64,000 bases of DNA from Tubiluchus corallicola (Eukaryota; Priapulida; Priapulimorpha; Priapulimorphida; Tubiluchidae), in assembly GCA_030141605.1 (NCBI GenBank), contig JAQGDQ010000430.1, positions 32,501 to 96,500 of the forward strand. Direction: 5' to 3'. A program made the translations under genes and the position numbers. The notes beneath the pieces are model-generated. The model searched no databases, was not told the origin of the DNA, and saw only the letters and a list, made by a program, of their open reading frames with translations. Shown in pieces: positions 1 through 14,900 of the stretch; within the stretch, counting starts at the first letter, position 1; every line of letters starts with the position of its first letter.

Positions 1-330
1 TGTAAGAGTATTTTATTACGTTGCAGTAAACTTCGTGACTCATCATAAGTTGTTTTCTAATAAAAGACACAATTCGTAAATATTACTTCTTCTTTTCATG
101 TGTTGTGCTCTTGTTGTTGTTTTTCCTTTTTTACTCAGTCCAAACGATCCTTCACAAGAATGACATTCAAAAGACTGAATTTCAAAAGACTGACATTTAA
201 AAAATGACAATTAAATCAATGAACTCGGATCCATACGATCCGTTTTCACTGACAGTTACTTTGCGCATAAGTATTTGTAGAAGGGGTGTTGGTGTTCTCT
301 AATCTCTTCATTTCTGAAATAACGTCAAAA

Positions 331-462
331 CAACTTGCATGAAAACTATCTTTGTTTTAAAATATGCTGCAAAGGGAAAGCAAAATCAAAGAAAAACTAA
401 CTTCCGCAAAGAAATGAAACAGGAAGTTATTATCAAATATTTCGGCAATTAAAAACAGAAGC
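331..462 (+). repeat. Left arm of a 132-135 bp inverted repeat
   Basis: The reverse complement of this stretch closely matches 1016-1150; shared blocks include ATTTCTTTGCGGAAGTTA and TTTAATTGCCGAAAT. The arms are separated by about 550 bp that belong to a different repeat (625-1240). They look like two copies of one short interspersed element in opposite orientation. No protein reading is supported. Confidence 0.6.
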
Positions 463-624
463 AATCGTGAATATACTTGGATAACACATGGGTATGTTCG
501 ATTGCTTGACAAATTTTCACCTGTAAATAAGTAGAGGTAGTTAACATGCACCATTGGTGGCACAGAGTGTCAGGAAACGGCTGCTTAGATTGAAATGCTA
601 ATAAATTATAGTAGGCGCCGTGTA

Positions 625-1240
625 TGAAGCCAGTGATAATGACCGCCCTAAAATGGCCGTACATCAAACGCCGTCTGGCGGTCGCCGTTCGCCGGATGTC
701 GAAAGATCTGATACGCGGTCGTCTGTGTAAAAGAGAGCATAGCAGTAATGACAGCCGTACAACCAAACATTTTGCCACCATTTAGTTTTAGTACTTGTGG
801 ATAGTGGTTTAATGTTGAAAATTAGATCTATAGTTAGTTATTTAGGGATTATCTTGCTTTTAAGCTCAATTTTTGTGTCACTACAGCGTGAAGTAAGGCC
901 TATATAGATATTACAGTTAAATTAAAAATTAGGTATGGACATTGTTTTAGCAATTTCCTTCCAAGCATGACATTTGGCATTGCGATATTCATATGCAGGA
1001 TCTGTATGGTCCCATGCTTCTGTTTTTAATTGCCGAAATGTTTGATGATAACTTCTTGTTTCATTTCTTTGCGGAAGTTATTTTTCCTTAGATTTTACTT
1101 TCCCTTTGCAACGCGTTGTAAAACAGAGGTCGCTTTCATGCAAGCTGCTTGTTCATCCATTTCTATAAACTTGAAAGTTGACTTTTGCTCTTGGCTAAAG
1201 CTGACATATTCATTCACCCCTCCGTACAATGATTAAACTG
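625..1240 (-). mobile_element. Degraded copy of the DNA transposon seen intact at 19633-20218
   Basis: Positions 625-790 match the reverse complement of 20060-20218 (shared blocks such as CATCAAACGC, GTCGCCGTTCG and TTTTAGTACTTGTG). The similarity resumes near 890-1000 and at 1170-1240. The second arm of the inverted repeat (1016-1150) interrupts it. The reading frames here are short and are by-products of the repeat. Confidence 0.5.
1016..1150 (-). repeat. Right arm of the inverted repeat
   Basis: This arm is the inverted partner of 331-462, with roughly 80-85% identity by eye. It lies inside the transposon-like stretch 625-1240 and so is probably a later insertion. Confidence 0.6.
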
Positions 1241-3355
<2,115 letters not shown>

Positions 3356-3357
3356 TG

Positions 3358-3505
3358 AGTAAACTTGTATTTTTAATAAGGGGCAGCTGACCAAGTGACC
3401 ATTAGGTCTTTCGCTGCTCCTTCGCAGCTGCAATGAAATGTAAAAATAATTATGACGAATTTTAACTGCTATTGAGAAAATAAAATTGAATTGAATTGAA
3501 TTAAC
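3358..3505 (+). mobile_element. Possible retroelement 3' tail
   Basis: The segment ends in a run of TTGAA repeats after an AAAATAAA-like stretch. Such short-repeat tails are typical of non-LTR retroelement 3' ends. No open reading frame or reverse transcriptase remnant is visible. The call rests on the tail only. Confidence 0.3.
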
Positions 3506-3547
3506 TGGTTAACTTTTTACAACACACAAACATGTAACGTCGGTCAT

Positions 3548-3632
3548 ATAATGGCGTTGGTAGCTTGGATCGAACTAAAGTCCCCGTGGTCTCTGTCCGA
3601 AATCAAAACCACTCGACCACCCAACCCAACTA
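3548..3632 (-). mobile_element. tRNA-derived SINE head (minus strand)
   Basis: On the minus strand there is an A-box-like TGGTCGAGTGG and, about 33 bases later, a B-box-like AGTTCGATCC. These are the internal RNA polymerase III promoter elements of a tRNA. The flanks pair only imperfectly, so this is a tRNA-derived repeat and not a functional tRNA gene. Confidence 0.45.
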
Positions 3633-4027
3633 ACTAGCGACATTTAGAAATCAGTGATGAGAGGTTCCTGAGACTTGAAACAAGTTGTTTTTATCCACTA
3701 GTACGCAAATCATAAAAAATTGTTTCGCGTGTTTATAGTTTTCATGCACTCCGGCTGCATAATTTTACCTTTGTTTTAAAACTATTCCAAAATTACAGTA
3801 TTCGATAATCACATTTGACATAGAATAAGTTCTATTTGATGCGCAGATTTAAATAATTTGACAACCTATTTGACAACTTGGAAATAAGTTACTCTGTTTT
3901 ATGAAGTGATTTTGCATTTTTTTATTTTTATTTATTTTTTGTACTTTTGTGTTGCACAGCTACTGAGCCACCCCTGTTTTCAAAATTGATGATGGTTGAT
4001 AAAATAATTTTCTTTACTCCCTCACCC

Positions 4028-4370
4028 TCTTACAGCAAAATGGATCCTTCCACTGGCTTCGGCAGAAGTCATAGAAATCACTAATTTAACTTGCTGGAAA
4101 ATGACTAACTGTATTTTATTAAGTATAAAAAATATAATAATGGTTGTAAAAATTTAGATTACTACATCACCCTCTAAAGCAAAATGGATCCTTCCACTGG
4201 CTTCAGCGGAAGTCGTAGTAATGACTAAATTAATTTAACTTACTGAAAAATAGTTATTGTATTTTCTGAGGTGTCAAAAAATTAATAATGGTTGGTAACA
4301 TTATTTGGATTACGCACCCACCATCTAAAGCAAAATGGATCCTTCCACTGGCTTCATAGAAGGTAACAAT
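4028..4370 (+). repeat. Three tandem 144-151 bp units with an invariant 27-bp core
   Basis: The core beginning AGCAAAATGGATCCTTCC occurs at 4036, 4180 and 4331 with no differences over 27 bp. The spacers have diverged clearly in sequence and length. Each core opens a tiny frame starting MDPSTGF. In units 1 and 2 this ends after 14 codons. In unit 3 it continues for 30 codons or meets a donor-like GTAAC. Confidence 0.8.
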
Positions 4371-7117
4371 TTGGTATACTTGAATGACTTATTAAAAATA
4401 AAGTGTAGTCTTCGTTTATGGGCGTGAATGTCACATGAAATATCTAATAAAATTCATATGTAGGCTACATAATAATGTGCGCCTGTATCGGAAAACTCCA
4501 AAGTGAAAATTCTTTTCTCACTCCGTTACGTCCCTATTAGAATTTTGTTAGGACCAAAAATAATTTTGTTGGTGCCGATAATGATTGAATTTTTGCAAAT
4601 CAAAATAAAAAATGAACTTGCTCTGTAGTTGCCTAATCTTTAACGACAACTAACTGCTATTTTAACCCGTTAGGCACACGCTCATTAGGATGTATATTGA
4701 TAGTGGATATCATTCTGGATGCCGGATTATCAATTGGATGCTAGATATGATTTTCACCACCTGCCATTGAATATCATTCATTTGGTATCATATGGTAAGT
4801 TTTTTTGCTTTTTAATTCCTTGGCGTGTTGGTTTTGCTGTTCAATTTTGATCTGAGATCATCTGGTAATCTGGTAATAATCATCTGATGTTAAAGAAGCA
4901 TCATGGATAGCAACTGTTGCCGTAATTTTAAATTTGTGTATTGTTCTAAACTTTTCACAAAAAATCCTTTCACGTGCCGTTTTAACGCTCTTTCAGACCT
5001 TCTACAAAATTATGCGTTTGCTGTGCAATAGGCACGTAGTACAATATTATAGTTAAAATTTTTGGAAATCTTTTGTAATGTTCTTGCGATTTTCGTTTAC
5101 TATAATAGACGTTTTTCATGTGAGTGACATTTCTGATTAGTTTTACTCACAAAATATTTGCTGGCAAATTTAGTTTATGGGCAACTAGTATAACAGGCCA
5201 CACAGTAACAATTCATTTTTTAGCAATTGTGCTGCTTTCAAAAATTTTCAACGTGATTCTCTTATAAAATTTGCACTAAACGACCATAAAGCTACGACTT
5301 GTAGATAAGCTTGCTTATTATTTTGCAAAGAAGAACAAAATTTTAATTAATTTTAATTTGTAACAAAAGAACAACCTCGTATTTTTAATTGAAACATACG
5401 ATACTAAAACTTTTATTACTTATCAAATTCGGCAAGTGTCCAATTTGTGATTTTGCTCAAAAGTATCGCAACGTTTTTCCTCCCTCACAAAAAAACTGCG
5501 TTTGCTGTAGTCGGAAATTTATGGTTGTAGTCGTCCAACAATGTAAATAGGTTTACCGGTTCAAATCCAGTTGCATCAAAACTATTTCACTTTGCCTGAC
5601 TTTTAAGTTTGCTATCAAAATTAAAATATTATGATTATTAACATGTTTTATAGATCGTTTATTCATAATTCATATTTATTGATGATTTATTGATGATTTA
5701 CAAGCCATACAGTTACAATTACGAGTTACAAAACATTACATAAACAATGCAATATATTACTACGAAGAATAAAAACTACACAGACAAAACCCCACACATG
5801 GGGTATAATCGGCAACACAATAATAATAATAGTAAACGGTATTTACAGTGGTTAAATATTACAATTATATTATTATGTTATTTTATAGTTATTATTTTAA
5901 GTTATTTTACAAAGCTTAGTGCACAATGAATTTTAGAATTGCAATTACATCTTAATATGTTACTGTCTATCATAAGTGCTGACTGTAAGCTCAGTTTTGG
6001 TCAGAAGAGCTTATACTGCATTGTTGTTCACGGAGTAGGTATGCAGAGTTCCAAGGGACTCGCCTTTCGCAAGAATGTCGTAAAAACTGAGGCAATAGTC
6101 CCATATTCTTGAATGTTTGCAAACATGGAGGAGGTTGTTTTGTGAAACATATGTGGACAACAAAGACACCACAAATAGACCTGCCATATGGTTGTGTTCC
6201 ATCGCCACAATAAATTATAAAACATGTCAATTGTTTAGTTTGTCGGGCACTAATCTAAGGAAACTTAAATAACTCACAGTTCAAACTGTGCAATTTATCA
6301 GTAAATTTTATTTAATTTTCATTTTTTTAGAGCCATTACTTCCAATTTTGCAAAAGAGAAGGGAACGTGAATCATCGAATGGGCTGATTCACCTCTGCTT
6401 GTCCGTACTAATATGGGAAGCTACTGAGGGCGGAGGAAGCTGACCCAAACTTTCAGAGAGAGCGTGTTCGTCCTCCACTACAGACTGTTCGGTATTTTCA
6501 CGTACACCGAATGTAAGCTAGCAAATCACATAAATATTTAATTCTTAAAATTTAAATTCTTTAAATTATTAGCTTTCCTGATTAGAAATTGTGGAAATGC
6601 GATACAACGTGTGAAACGGTTATACAACGCTTTTGCTGCTATTATTTTTGCTTTTACTAAAGTGTCATATTAATAATTGGGCTCTTCATAAGTTCTAGAG
6701 AAAAGAAGCCAAGTCATTGATGTAAACACTAGCTATTTCGGTCAACTAATAATAAATCCGGCAATTAAGGAAAAAGCACGACGTTTCAAACCACAGCAAA
6801 CAAAGACACGCTACAAATACAAAATCATGCTCACTAGTACACGGAAGGGTGCAAATAGGGAATCCATGCGTATAAATCATACATCCAGCAGTCTCCGAAT
6901 TCACTCAATAAATAATTTTCGGATCTTACACTACATATGGCTTACGTTTGCTGTATATTATTTACACTTTAATTTTAGATAAGGCCTGCATCTTTGCTGT
7001 CACTGTGTTTGGAAAGAAGATAAGAACACATTAGTTTGGTCTGTTAAAGCCAAAATTTTATGAAATGGAATGCGTCGATATTTTCTGATGATAATAGACT
7101 TCAGTAGCATGTCTCCT
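4371..7117. other. Gene-free stretch
   Basis: No gene is supportable. Around 5530-5580 there is an isolated B-box-like GGTTCAAATCC. Around 5650-5990 there is AT-rich sequence like a retroelement tail. From 6340 to 6530 there is a slightly GC-richer patch with acceptor-like and donor-like sites, but no single frame spans it convincingly. Confidence 0.4.
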
Positions 7118-7533
7118 GGAAAAGGTAACGTTTTGCTGTGCCATAGCGGTTGTCGTTATATACTTGAAGGGGAAGAAAAGACCATTTTAAAGTACAGTGC
7201 ATGTCCCTAAAAACTTTTCCATACAAAATTACATTGCTTAGCATGACGCTTACCTGCTTGCAAGACCTACGTAACCCGAAAACATTTCTTGGTAATTTAA
7301 AATGTTCGCCCCATCTAGCAAAATGTCACTGAATGGCCTTCTCAATGTACACCACTCGATCACCAATATTTTTATCTTATTGACAGGATTTGCTTAGTAG
7401 TGACGTGCGTGCTACGAATACACGTTTGAAACAAATTTAGATTAACATCGGTAAAGTTTGAAAAAATAATCAAACTTGTTTCAAACTGCCTGCCGTCAAA
7501 ATGTCGCTCAGCTGTCATCGTTGGAGTTCAAAG
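7118..7533 (-). mobile_element. Partial inverted copy of the TTAA/TIR short-element family
   Basis: The reverse complement matches the copies at 44714-45388 and 60033-60728. Shared blocks include CATTTTGACG, TTTGAAACAAGTT and the run CTTTTCTTCCCC near the far end. The terminal parts are missing or unrecognisable. Confidence 0.6.
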
Positions 7534-8870
7534 GAAAACGGAATGAGTTTTCATGCCGTACGACATTTTGAAGAACGGTAAAAAGTATACATTTTAACAC
7601 CTATGACAATACCAAAAAATTTCTGATAATTAATTAGTTATAGGCCTAATTACGGCGTACGAGTGTAACTAGTGATAACAGAAAATTCTGCTAATTTCAA
7701 GTTTTCAATTCAAATTTTAGGTTTACTACTGTGCTCACTCATAAGCTCTCGAACGTGTTCACTACGTCACAACTGAACACCTTTGAACTGAGAGGTATAG
7801 CATATCGGTGATGCAAAATTTCAAGACGGAATTTTTAGTTGTATGTAAATAAAACGCTTTCTTGGAATAATTATCTATTACTTTGTCGTATTTTTGGTGC
7901 TGTAAGCGTTATCGTACTTTTATTTGTGACAGTAATTTGATTCTATAATATTATTCAACTTTCTTAATTATTTTAAATTCAAATAGTGACAACACCTGGA
8001 TGACAAAACACAACAGCAGCAACCACAACAGCAACAACAGGAAGATGACAATATACCAATTACTTCCTATAACGGGCATAATGTAGATAGACCAAAATCA
8101 CATGGCAGCGAGAAATTTCTTCCACCTTGGAACAAAAAAAGTTTGGAGCAAGGATATTTCTCTCCAAGGAGCTTTAAGGTCACGTAAATGTTATTGATTT
8201 TCTGTTGCTAGTAGAATATCAAACTATCGACCGTGCTAATTCTCCCCAAACACTATTAATCATTTGTATACTAGATGGCTTCAATATTTTTGTAGTCGTT
8301 TTTACAAATCAAATTTATACTATGACCGTGTATACAAAAGTTGTTATAATTTTGCTAAGTTCTATATTATGCATAATTGTGAAAAGGACTACTGGTGTGT
8401 TTAAGGAGACAGATCATGCCTCTTAAAAATGGCCTGCTGTAAAAAACAAAATTATTTAAAATTCTCCTTGCCATTTAATTTTTGGTCTTATAAAGAGAAA
8501 AAAGTGAAAAGTAACAATCATTGCAATGTTAGGGGCTCACTTTAGTTTTTACGTAATAGAAGCAAACTAAGCATCAGTTAATATTAGCCTAACTAAATGG
8601 TATTAAATGGTAATAATGGATCATGTCCAAAAAATAAGAAACAAGAATTAAAAATTAGCATAAGAAAAAGCATTGAGCCGAATTTTCATACTTTATTCGA
8701 AATAGTAGTTAGCTAAAATGAAGACATTTCTTGTTAAAATTAATGTCCATTTTTTTGCATTGCTTGATTGTTACACAGTAAATGTTGTCATGGGCATGTG
8801 CCGGAAGAGAAAGAACGTTTTTTTAAATTTCGTAACAACTGTCTTAGTTCAGTGTTTCGTTTCACAAGTT
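7534..8870. other. Gene-free stretch with one odd open frame
   Basis: No complete gene is seen. A plus-strand frame bounded by stops, 7990-8187, encodes 65 residues with a Gln-rich start and a protein-like end (LPPWNKKSLEQGYFSP). It has no ATG, and an in-frame TGA lies immediately before it. It could be a fragment of an exon or transposon, or chance. Confidence 0.3.
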
Positions 8871-9180
8871 ATTCTTAATAATAGCTAGGTACCTGGCCTG
8901 CCACAATCATTCAACATTGCTAGTAGCCCTGGGTCTCAACTCGGCCTTAAATACTCAAATCTACGCTTTCTACGCGGGCTTCAGTTTACGACTGAGACGT
9001 ACAAACAACATGAAGCCTGTCACTGAAGCTACTCTGCTACTTAAGAAATTATATCGGAAGCCATGAAAAGGGAAGGCCAATGAAGGCAGGACGATCAAGC
9101 TTGTTACAAGATAGATTCCGCCCTGTTTGGGGTGTAAGGTACCATTCACTGAGTTCTGACACCTTAGAGTCATCTCTAGG
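8871..9180 (+). repeat. Dispersed repeat copy A, partner of 16690-16993
   Basis: The reverse complement aligns with 16690-16993 over about 300 bp. Shared blocks include TCTCAACTCGGCCTT and GAGACGTACAAACAAC. Read on the plus strand here, and on the minus strand in copy B, both copies keep a related frame containing KPVxExTLLLKKL. That suggests a protein-coding transposon or processed-gene origin. Copy A has an in-frame stop. Confidence 0.6.
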
Positions 9181-9267
9181 AGACTATGGATTGAGGGTCA
9201 ACATTGATAGGTCAGGTCTTAGCGTATTCCGTAATGGCGAACTTTGGATAAAGCTTTTATCTACCGT

Positions 9268-9445
9268 TCTATCTATCTATCTATCTATCTATCTGTCTGT
9301 CTATCTCTCTTTCTCCTCCCCCTTCTCTCTCTCTCTCGCTTCCTCTCGCTCTCTCACACACTCTCCCCTCTCTATCTTTCATTCTCTCATTCACTCCCTT
9401 CTTCTCTTTCTCTCTTTCCCTCTCCCTCTCCCTCTCCCCTACTAA
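9268..9445. repeat. (CTAT)n and CT-rich low-complexity tract
   Basis: CTAT repeats lead into about 150 bp of almost pure pyrimidine. The plus-strand frames reading long Ser/Leu runs here come from this composition. Confidence 0.9.
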
Positions 9446-11489
9446 TCTTCTTACTCGTATTCTCAGTTCTCTCTCATTTTCTGCGTTTTACTTTCACTGC
9501 CACCATCTTCCTCATTTGTTTACTCTGTCAGTGAGACACTGCAATACCCAGTCTTCAGTAATTCCTTCATTATATTAGGCTTCGTAGCATTACAAATTTT
9601 GTAAGTTGAAGTTTAGTGCTGAGGTTTAGGGATTTTTTCGCAGTAGACCGTAGTAGATAAAAAACGCAAGAAGTGCAACGTCTGAAAACCAATCGTGGTA
9701 TTTTTCCTATTCTCTCCTATTTCCTATACCTGTAAGCCTAGCATGCTAAATTTGGATGAAATTTTGGAACAAATACATTACAAATACTACGCATTGTACA
9801 GCATTTTTTTATTTAATTTTGGCTAAAAAGTTTACAATTCCCACACACAAGAAATTAGATCACGAAGTAGATTAAAATTGGGGTTTGAGTTGGGCTTGTG
9901 GTTTCAGTTGGGTTAGGGTTAGAGTTGGGCTATTATGCTTACGGCTAGGGCTAGGTTTAAGTTATTTAAATTGTGTGGGGATTGTAAACTCCCTCCTTAA
10001 TTTTCAACAGCATTAAAAAACTTATATTCTCTCCCAACTAATTGATGTTTAATCGAAGTTATTGTGAAACTGGCTATAAATTTAATTACCACAGTCAAAT
10101 AAAGTGAAAAGATCGGAAAGCTGATCTTCAATTTGTCTTAATTTCATTACCACTTTCATACATAAACTTTTACTTCACTTTCAAGCTGCTGCCTGCTGTA
10201 ATTACGTAATTAGTACAGTCGTTAAGTGATAAACAGTCAATAGTATTAAGTTAGGTAATTATTAGAAGGCGTAATAGGAAAAGACTATAGTCGGCAGAAG
10301 AGGGTAAAGTTAGAAAGTGGGGCTTCTTCAGCCATGAACACGTTTTTCTAAAAAAAAATTAACACTTTGTTGACAAAAATTTAAAAGCCAGAGTTTTTGA
10401 TAGCCATTTCTCCTCATGGCTTAAGAAACCCAGCCCTCACATATAGCAATAAAATTAATTAATAGTTACTTAAGATTAGTCCCAAAGTTTTACAAAAATT
10501 CCCATGCGCGCATAATTGGCTTAGTCGTGATACAAAAATCTGTGGATATTTTGTAAAACTTTGCATATTTTAATTAAGATTTGGTTAATTGGTTTTAATT
10601 AAGATTAAAAAATAGCTACTAACTCACTAACTCCTGTAGATTAACAGCAGTGATGGCAGCTTGAGTTGTGAAGTATTAGGTGACTTAAAATTTGATTTTC
10701 AAGTGTCTCTCATGTACTCTGTTTTATAAATGGCTGTGATTTCTTTGTGATGTGCCCTTTACGTTGTACCCTTTGTTTGGGAAATGAAGTTTTAACTTTC
10801 AGTAGATTTGTGAATTGTAGTAAGAAATATTTTTGCTATAATGTTAATGAAGATAAGGACCTTTTTGATGTCCAAGAAAGAATGTTTTTGTGCAGCTGTA
10901 GTTTCATCTGTATTTATCGTTAATCTTAAAAGTTGACAACCACCATCGGAAAATTTTATAACTCAAATAAAGAAAAAAATTAAATACTTAAATTGATTTT
11001 TTCTTTAAGAAAAAAAGATTACTACCTCTTTAAGCCCAATAATCCTGCTTCTGCAGCAGTCACATATAGTGTTGACAATATTAAATGTTTAAATTTTTTT
11101 GAAATTGCATGCTTAAGGCAAATGATTTCGAAGCATGACATCAATGCTATACCACTACTACCATCCTTTCACCATCTCATACATTTTTCGTTGTACAAAT
11201 CCCAACATTCTCGCTTCTCCCCACTGATAATTCCCCTACAGAATGGATTTACAAGCCTCTAATATGTATACTAGCTGTATCTTGTATCTTGTAATGTATT
11301 TTACTTGAGATTGTGGAATAATCTAAAATGTTCTGTAAAGGGGCTGGCGACCACACCGTAATTAAAAACAAAATTTCAATTTGGGCTGAACGCTACTTAA
11401 TTATTTTGCTCAACTATCATGATTATCTTGCGTAAACTATTTTGTGCTTAACTAGATAACAACCAGTGTTTTCTTGCAAGTCCAAGAGA
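9446..11489. other. Gene-free stretch
   Basis: No gene is supportable. At 9890-9960 there are degenerate telomere-like GGGTTA/GGGCTA runs. Near 11290-11390 there is a segment resembling a retroelement tail. Confidence 0.4.
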
Positions 11490-11979
11490 AGCACTAAAAG
11501 TTTTTAGGCAGAGGAACCAACTTAACTTAACGACTCTTGTTTTTACACGTTTCAACGTTGCATTTTACTAAGAGCTAAAAGTTTTTAGGCAGAGGGACCA
11601 ACCTAACTTAACAACTCTTGTTTTTACACGTTTCAACGTTGCATTTTACTAAGAGCTAAAAGATTTTAGGCAGAGGAACCAACCTAACTTAACGACTCTT
11701 GTTTTTACACGTTTCAACGTTGCATTTTACTAAGAGCTAAAAGATTTTAGGCAGAGGAACCAACCTAACTTAACAACTCTTGTTTTTACACGTTTCAACG
11801 TTGCATTTTACTAAGAGCTAAAAGATTTTAGGCAGAGGAACCAACCTAACTTAACAACTCTTGTTTTTACACGTTTCAACGTTGCATTTTACTAAGAGCT
11901 AAAAGTTTTTAGGCAGAGGTACCAACTTAACTTAACAACTCTTGCTTTTACACGTTTCAACGTTGCATTTTACTAAGAG
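11490..11979. repeat. 81-bp tandem repeat, six units
   Basis: The motif TAAGAGCT recurs at 11569, 11650, 11731, 11812 and 11893, and a variant of it lies at 11974. The period is exactly 81 bp. Units differ by a few substitutions. Because 81 is a multiple of three, frames would persist, but stops occur in every unit and no coding is inferred. Confidence 0.95.
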
Positions 11980-14900
11980 AACAGTAGCAACATTAAGAGA
12001 GAACTTGCTATACTGTCAATGAGGAAAGCTTAGCTAAACCTGTTAACCTTCCTTAGTTGTTTCTGCGGTTTTATTTCGCAATTGTTGTTTTGAGAATTAT
12101 TTTATGAACAACAAATGCTAGTACCGCAAAACTGTTCCTTTAATTTTTGGGTTTTTGTGTACAAATTTTTTTCATTATAAATTCAATTTAGAACGGGGCA
12201 ATAATAATTGTAACTATCAAAATCATTTTTAATTTTGATTTAGCAGGGGTGTTTCATTTTTAGTAAAAATACCAGTTTACTACCTAATCCCACAATTATT
12301 ACTATACTCTTTTAACATAAGTTACTAAGTTAAATTAATCTAATTTAAAGTAGGCCTATTTATGGTCTATAAGTTGCTACAGCTTCAATTCGCCAAGTTT
12401 CAGATTCATGCGACAGTAACAACATTAAAATTACGTTATGAGAACTATCACACAAGAACTTTTCCTGAACGAAAGCTACCACATAATTACAAGTATCAGT
12501 GCTTCAGTAAGATTTGGTAAGCAAAACATTTTTTGTGTTTCACTCATCTTTTATGCTGAATGAGAATTAAAAGAGAAAAGTTGATTTGTTTACATTTTTT
12601 AAATACAGTTCGTCACTCTTCAAGCCAGAATCTAGTACTCAATGACAGGGCCTGCAGCAAACGTTGAACGTTGTAACTTGTTTTAGTAACTGCATGTTTA
12701 CAAGTGCAAAATAAACTGCAAAGTGATTGGTGAACAGACCTGATTTTATAAATTAAGGAAAATGTTCTCTTCATCAACGTCAATAGTTTTACTTTAGTCT
12801 TTCGTTTAGAATATAGATATTTCTGCAAAACTGGTATGGAAAGTAAAGCTTTGTTATTATTACTACGGGAAAAGTTCTCATCGTTGATCAAATGTTCCGT
12901 GTTTCGATGGCTACTTTGTGTTAAGTGCCTGCATATTAATTTTATGGTACATTTATGCTGATATTAGCCAATGTCTGTTTTAATTTTTCTGTTTAAGTTT
13001 CTGGTTTTATTCGCTAACCCGGTTAGTTTTGAAGTTTCACAATAAAATCAGTAAAATAAGTATTTTCAGATTGTTTTTCTCTACTTTCAGATTTCTTATT
13101 CTTTATGCTAAACACGGCCTAACGACGGAATATTCACTGAAGATATATTAGCAGAGGATGAATTTGTCATTTGGTTTTCATGGTAATAGGCAGGTAATAG
13201 GATAAAAAATCTCCGCTGAACTACGCGGGAAACTTCTTTTGGCAGAGGGACGCAGATTTTTTTTTCTTAAAACACTTTTTTCGAAATTTCAGTAGAAAAA
13301 CGGTTAGGTGTTTTCCTACCATTTAGCCACGAATCTGTACAAGTCATGTCCTAATAACTTAAAAACTTCACTAGTTAAGCAGCATCAGACATAAGAAGTG
13401 GCTGGTTCAGTGAGCTATTTGCAGAATGTTTGATTTCAAGTTGTGTTCAGCAAAGTGGTGGAAACGGTGATCCAACAAAATCAAGGGTTCCTTAGGATAG
13501 TTCTAAGAAATATAGATAAACAGTATCTAACAAAAGGGCAAAATTATCTTGTCAAGTTGAACAGTTTTAGATCATTTAACTCTCATTATATATGACAATT
13601 CTAATTTGCGGTCCAATTTTTCAAATCTTTGTGAGGCTCGGTGGCTCTTGGCGACTAACCTGATCTTAGGTGCTTTGATAATTCTCTCTCGGCAAGGTCC
13701 ATCACCGTGACGCCAACTTTTACTCCTTTTGGGATATTTGTAAGATTTTGTACCTCGGGCAATAGATCTACTACTTTGTTTTTCTGGCAAGCGGAGTATT
13801 TGCGACTATTAGAGCAGTTTTCTCATTTAATTGTTGCTACGTTTTAACGATAGTTGCTGACTTGCAACAGTAGTTGGAATATTTTATTCAACTTTTCTGA
13901 AACATTTTCGAGTCTCGCACAATAAATTATAATCTCTAACTGCAAGTTTTCACTGCAGAAATATTAGCAGAGAATGAATTTGTCACTTCAGTCTCATGAT
14001 GTGAGGCATCGAGGTTTGCATTTCTTCAAGAGCGAGCATATTTGGAAACTATTGCAGAAGTTCGACGAACACTGTGATAAGGTTTTGCATTTAAATCGCA
14101 TTAAATTATCAATAGATGGTATAACTGCTTTGTTATGAAAAAACTATAATAAAAAAAATTTAAATTGTTTGCAGAACATGTTTAGGTTCAGTTTATTTCA
14201 TTGAGCTCCATTTTTTCTTTAGTAAACAGAATCCGTTTCCTAAGCGCGTTCATCAAGACCGCTTCACATCGAAAGGAAATTAAAAAATTAACAGATCTGA
14301 TAAGAGTAATATAGAAAGACACGGTCAAATCCATTGAGTTGATTCCAGTTGAATCACGAACGGTTCAACGAGTGACAGATGTAGGCTATACTAATGAAAT
14401 CAGTACATATTTGGTGATGTAGATATCAGTACCAGGTTAATTACTCTCATCAGTAATCCACTTTTCATGATAATCATTGTCAGCAAATTCACAATTGTCT
14501 TAAATTTTTGTCGCTTTTCTTACTATGTGCAAACTTCTCGTTTAGAAGAAAGGTGATGACGGACGGTAGTCACTGGTTCTTAGTTTACTGTCTTGCTTGA
14601 ACATATCAAGCTGAAAATTTTCAACATGAGGGTGCTTAGACAGTGCTTATTAAAGACGTCCCGGGGGCAAAAAACGTGCTTTCTTTTAAAAGAATGAAAT
14701 TTTTTTGAGTTTGCTTATACCACATCAAAGACACCATGGTTTGAAAGCTAAAACTGTTACTCCAGAACTCCAGAACTAAGGTGCTCGAATGTCACTGAAT
14801 GCCAGGGCACCACAGACGTACAGCCAAGAGCTCCCCTTTTAGGATTATTTTTGATACACAATTGAGGTAATAGCTTTTCAAAGATTTAATGCAGTATAGG

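Noticed and set aside
9244-9534. Ser/Leu-rich membrane-like protein
   Set aside because: The frame lies on a pyrimidine-only tract.
9890-9960. Interstitial telomere
   Set aside because: GGGTTA units are few, degenerate and mixed with GGGCTA, which is weaker than an interstitial telomeric array would be.
11490-11979. CRISPR-like array
   Set aside because: The 81-bp units are contiguous and nearly identical, without unique spacers, and the genome is eukaryotic.
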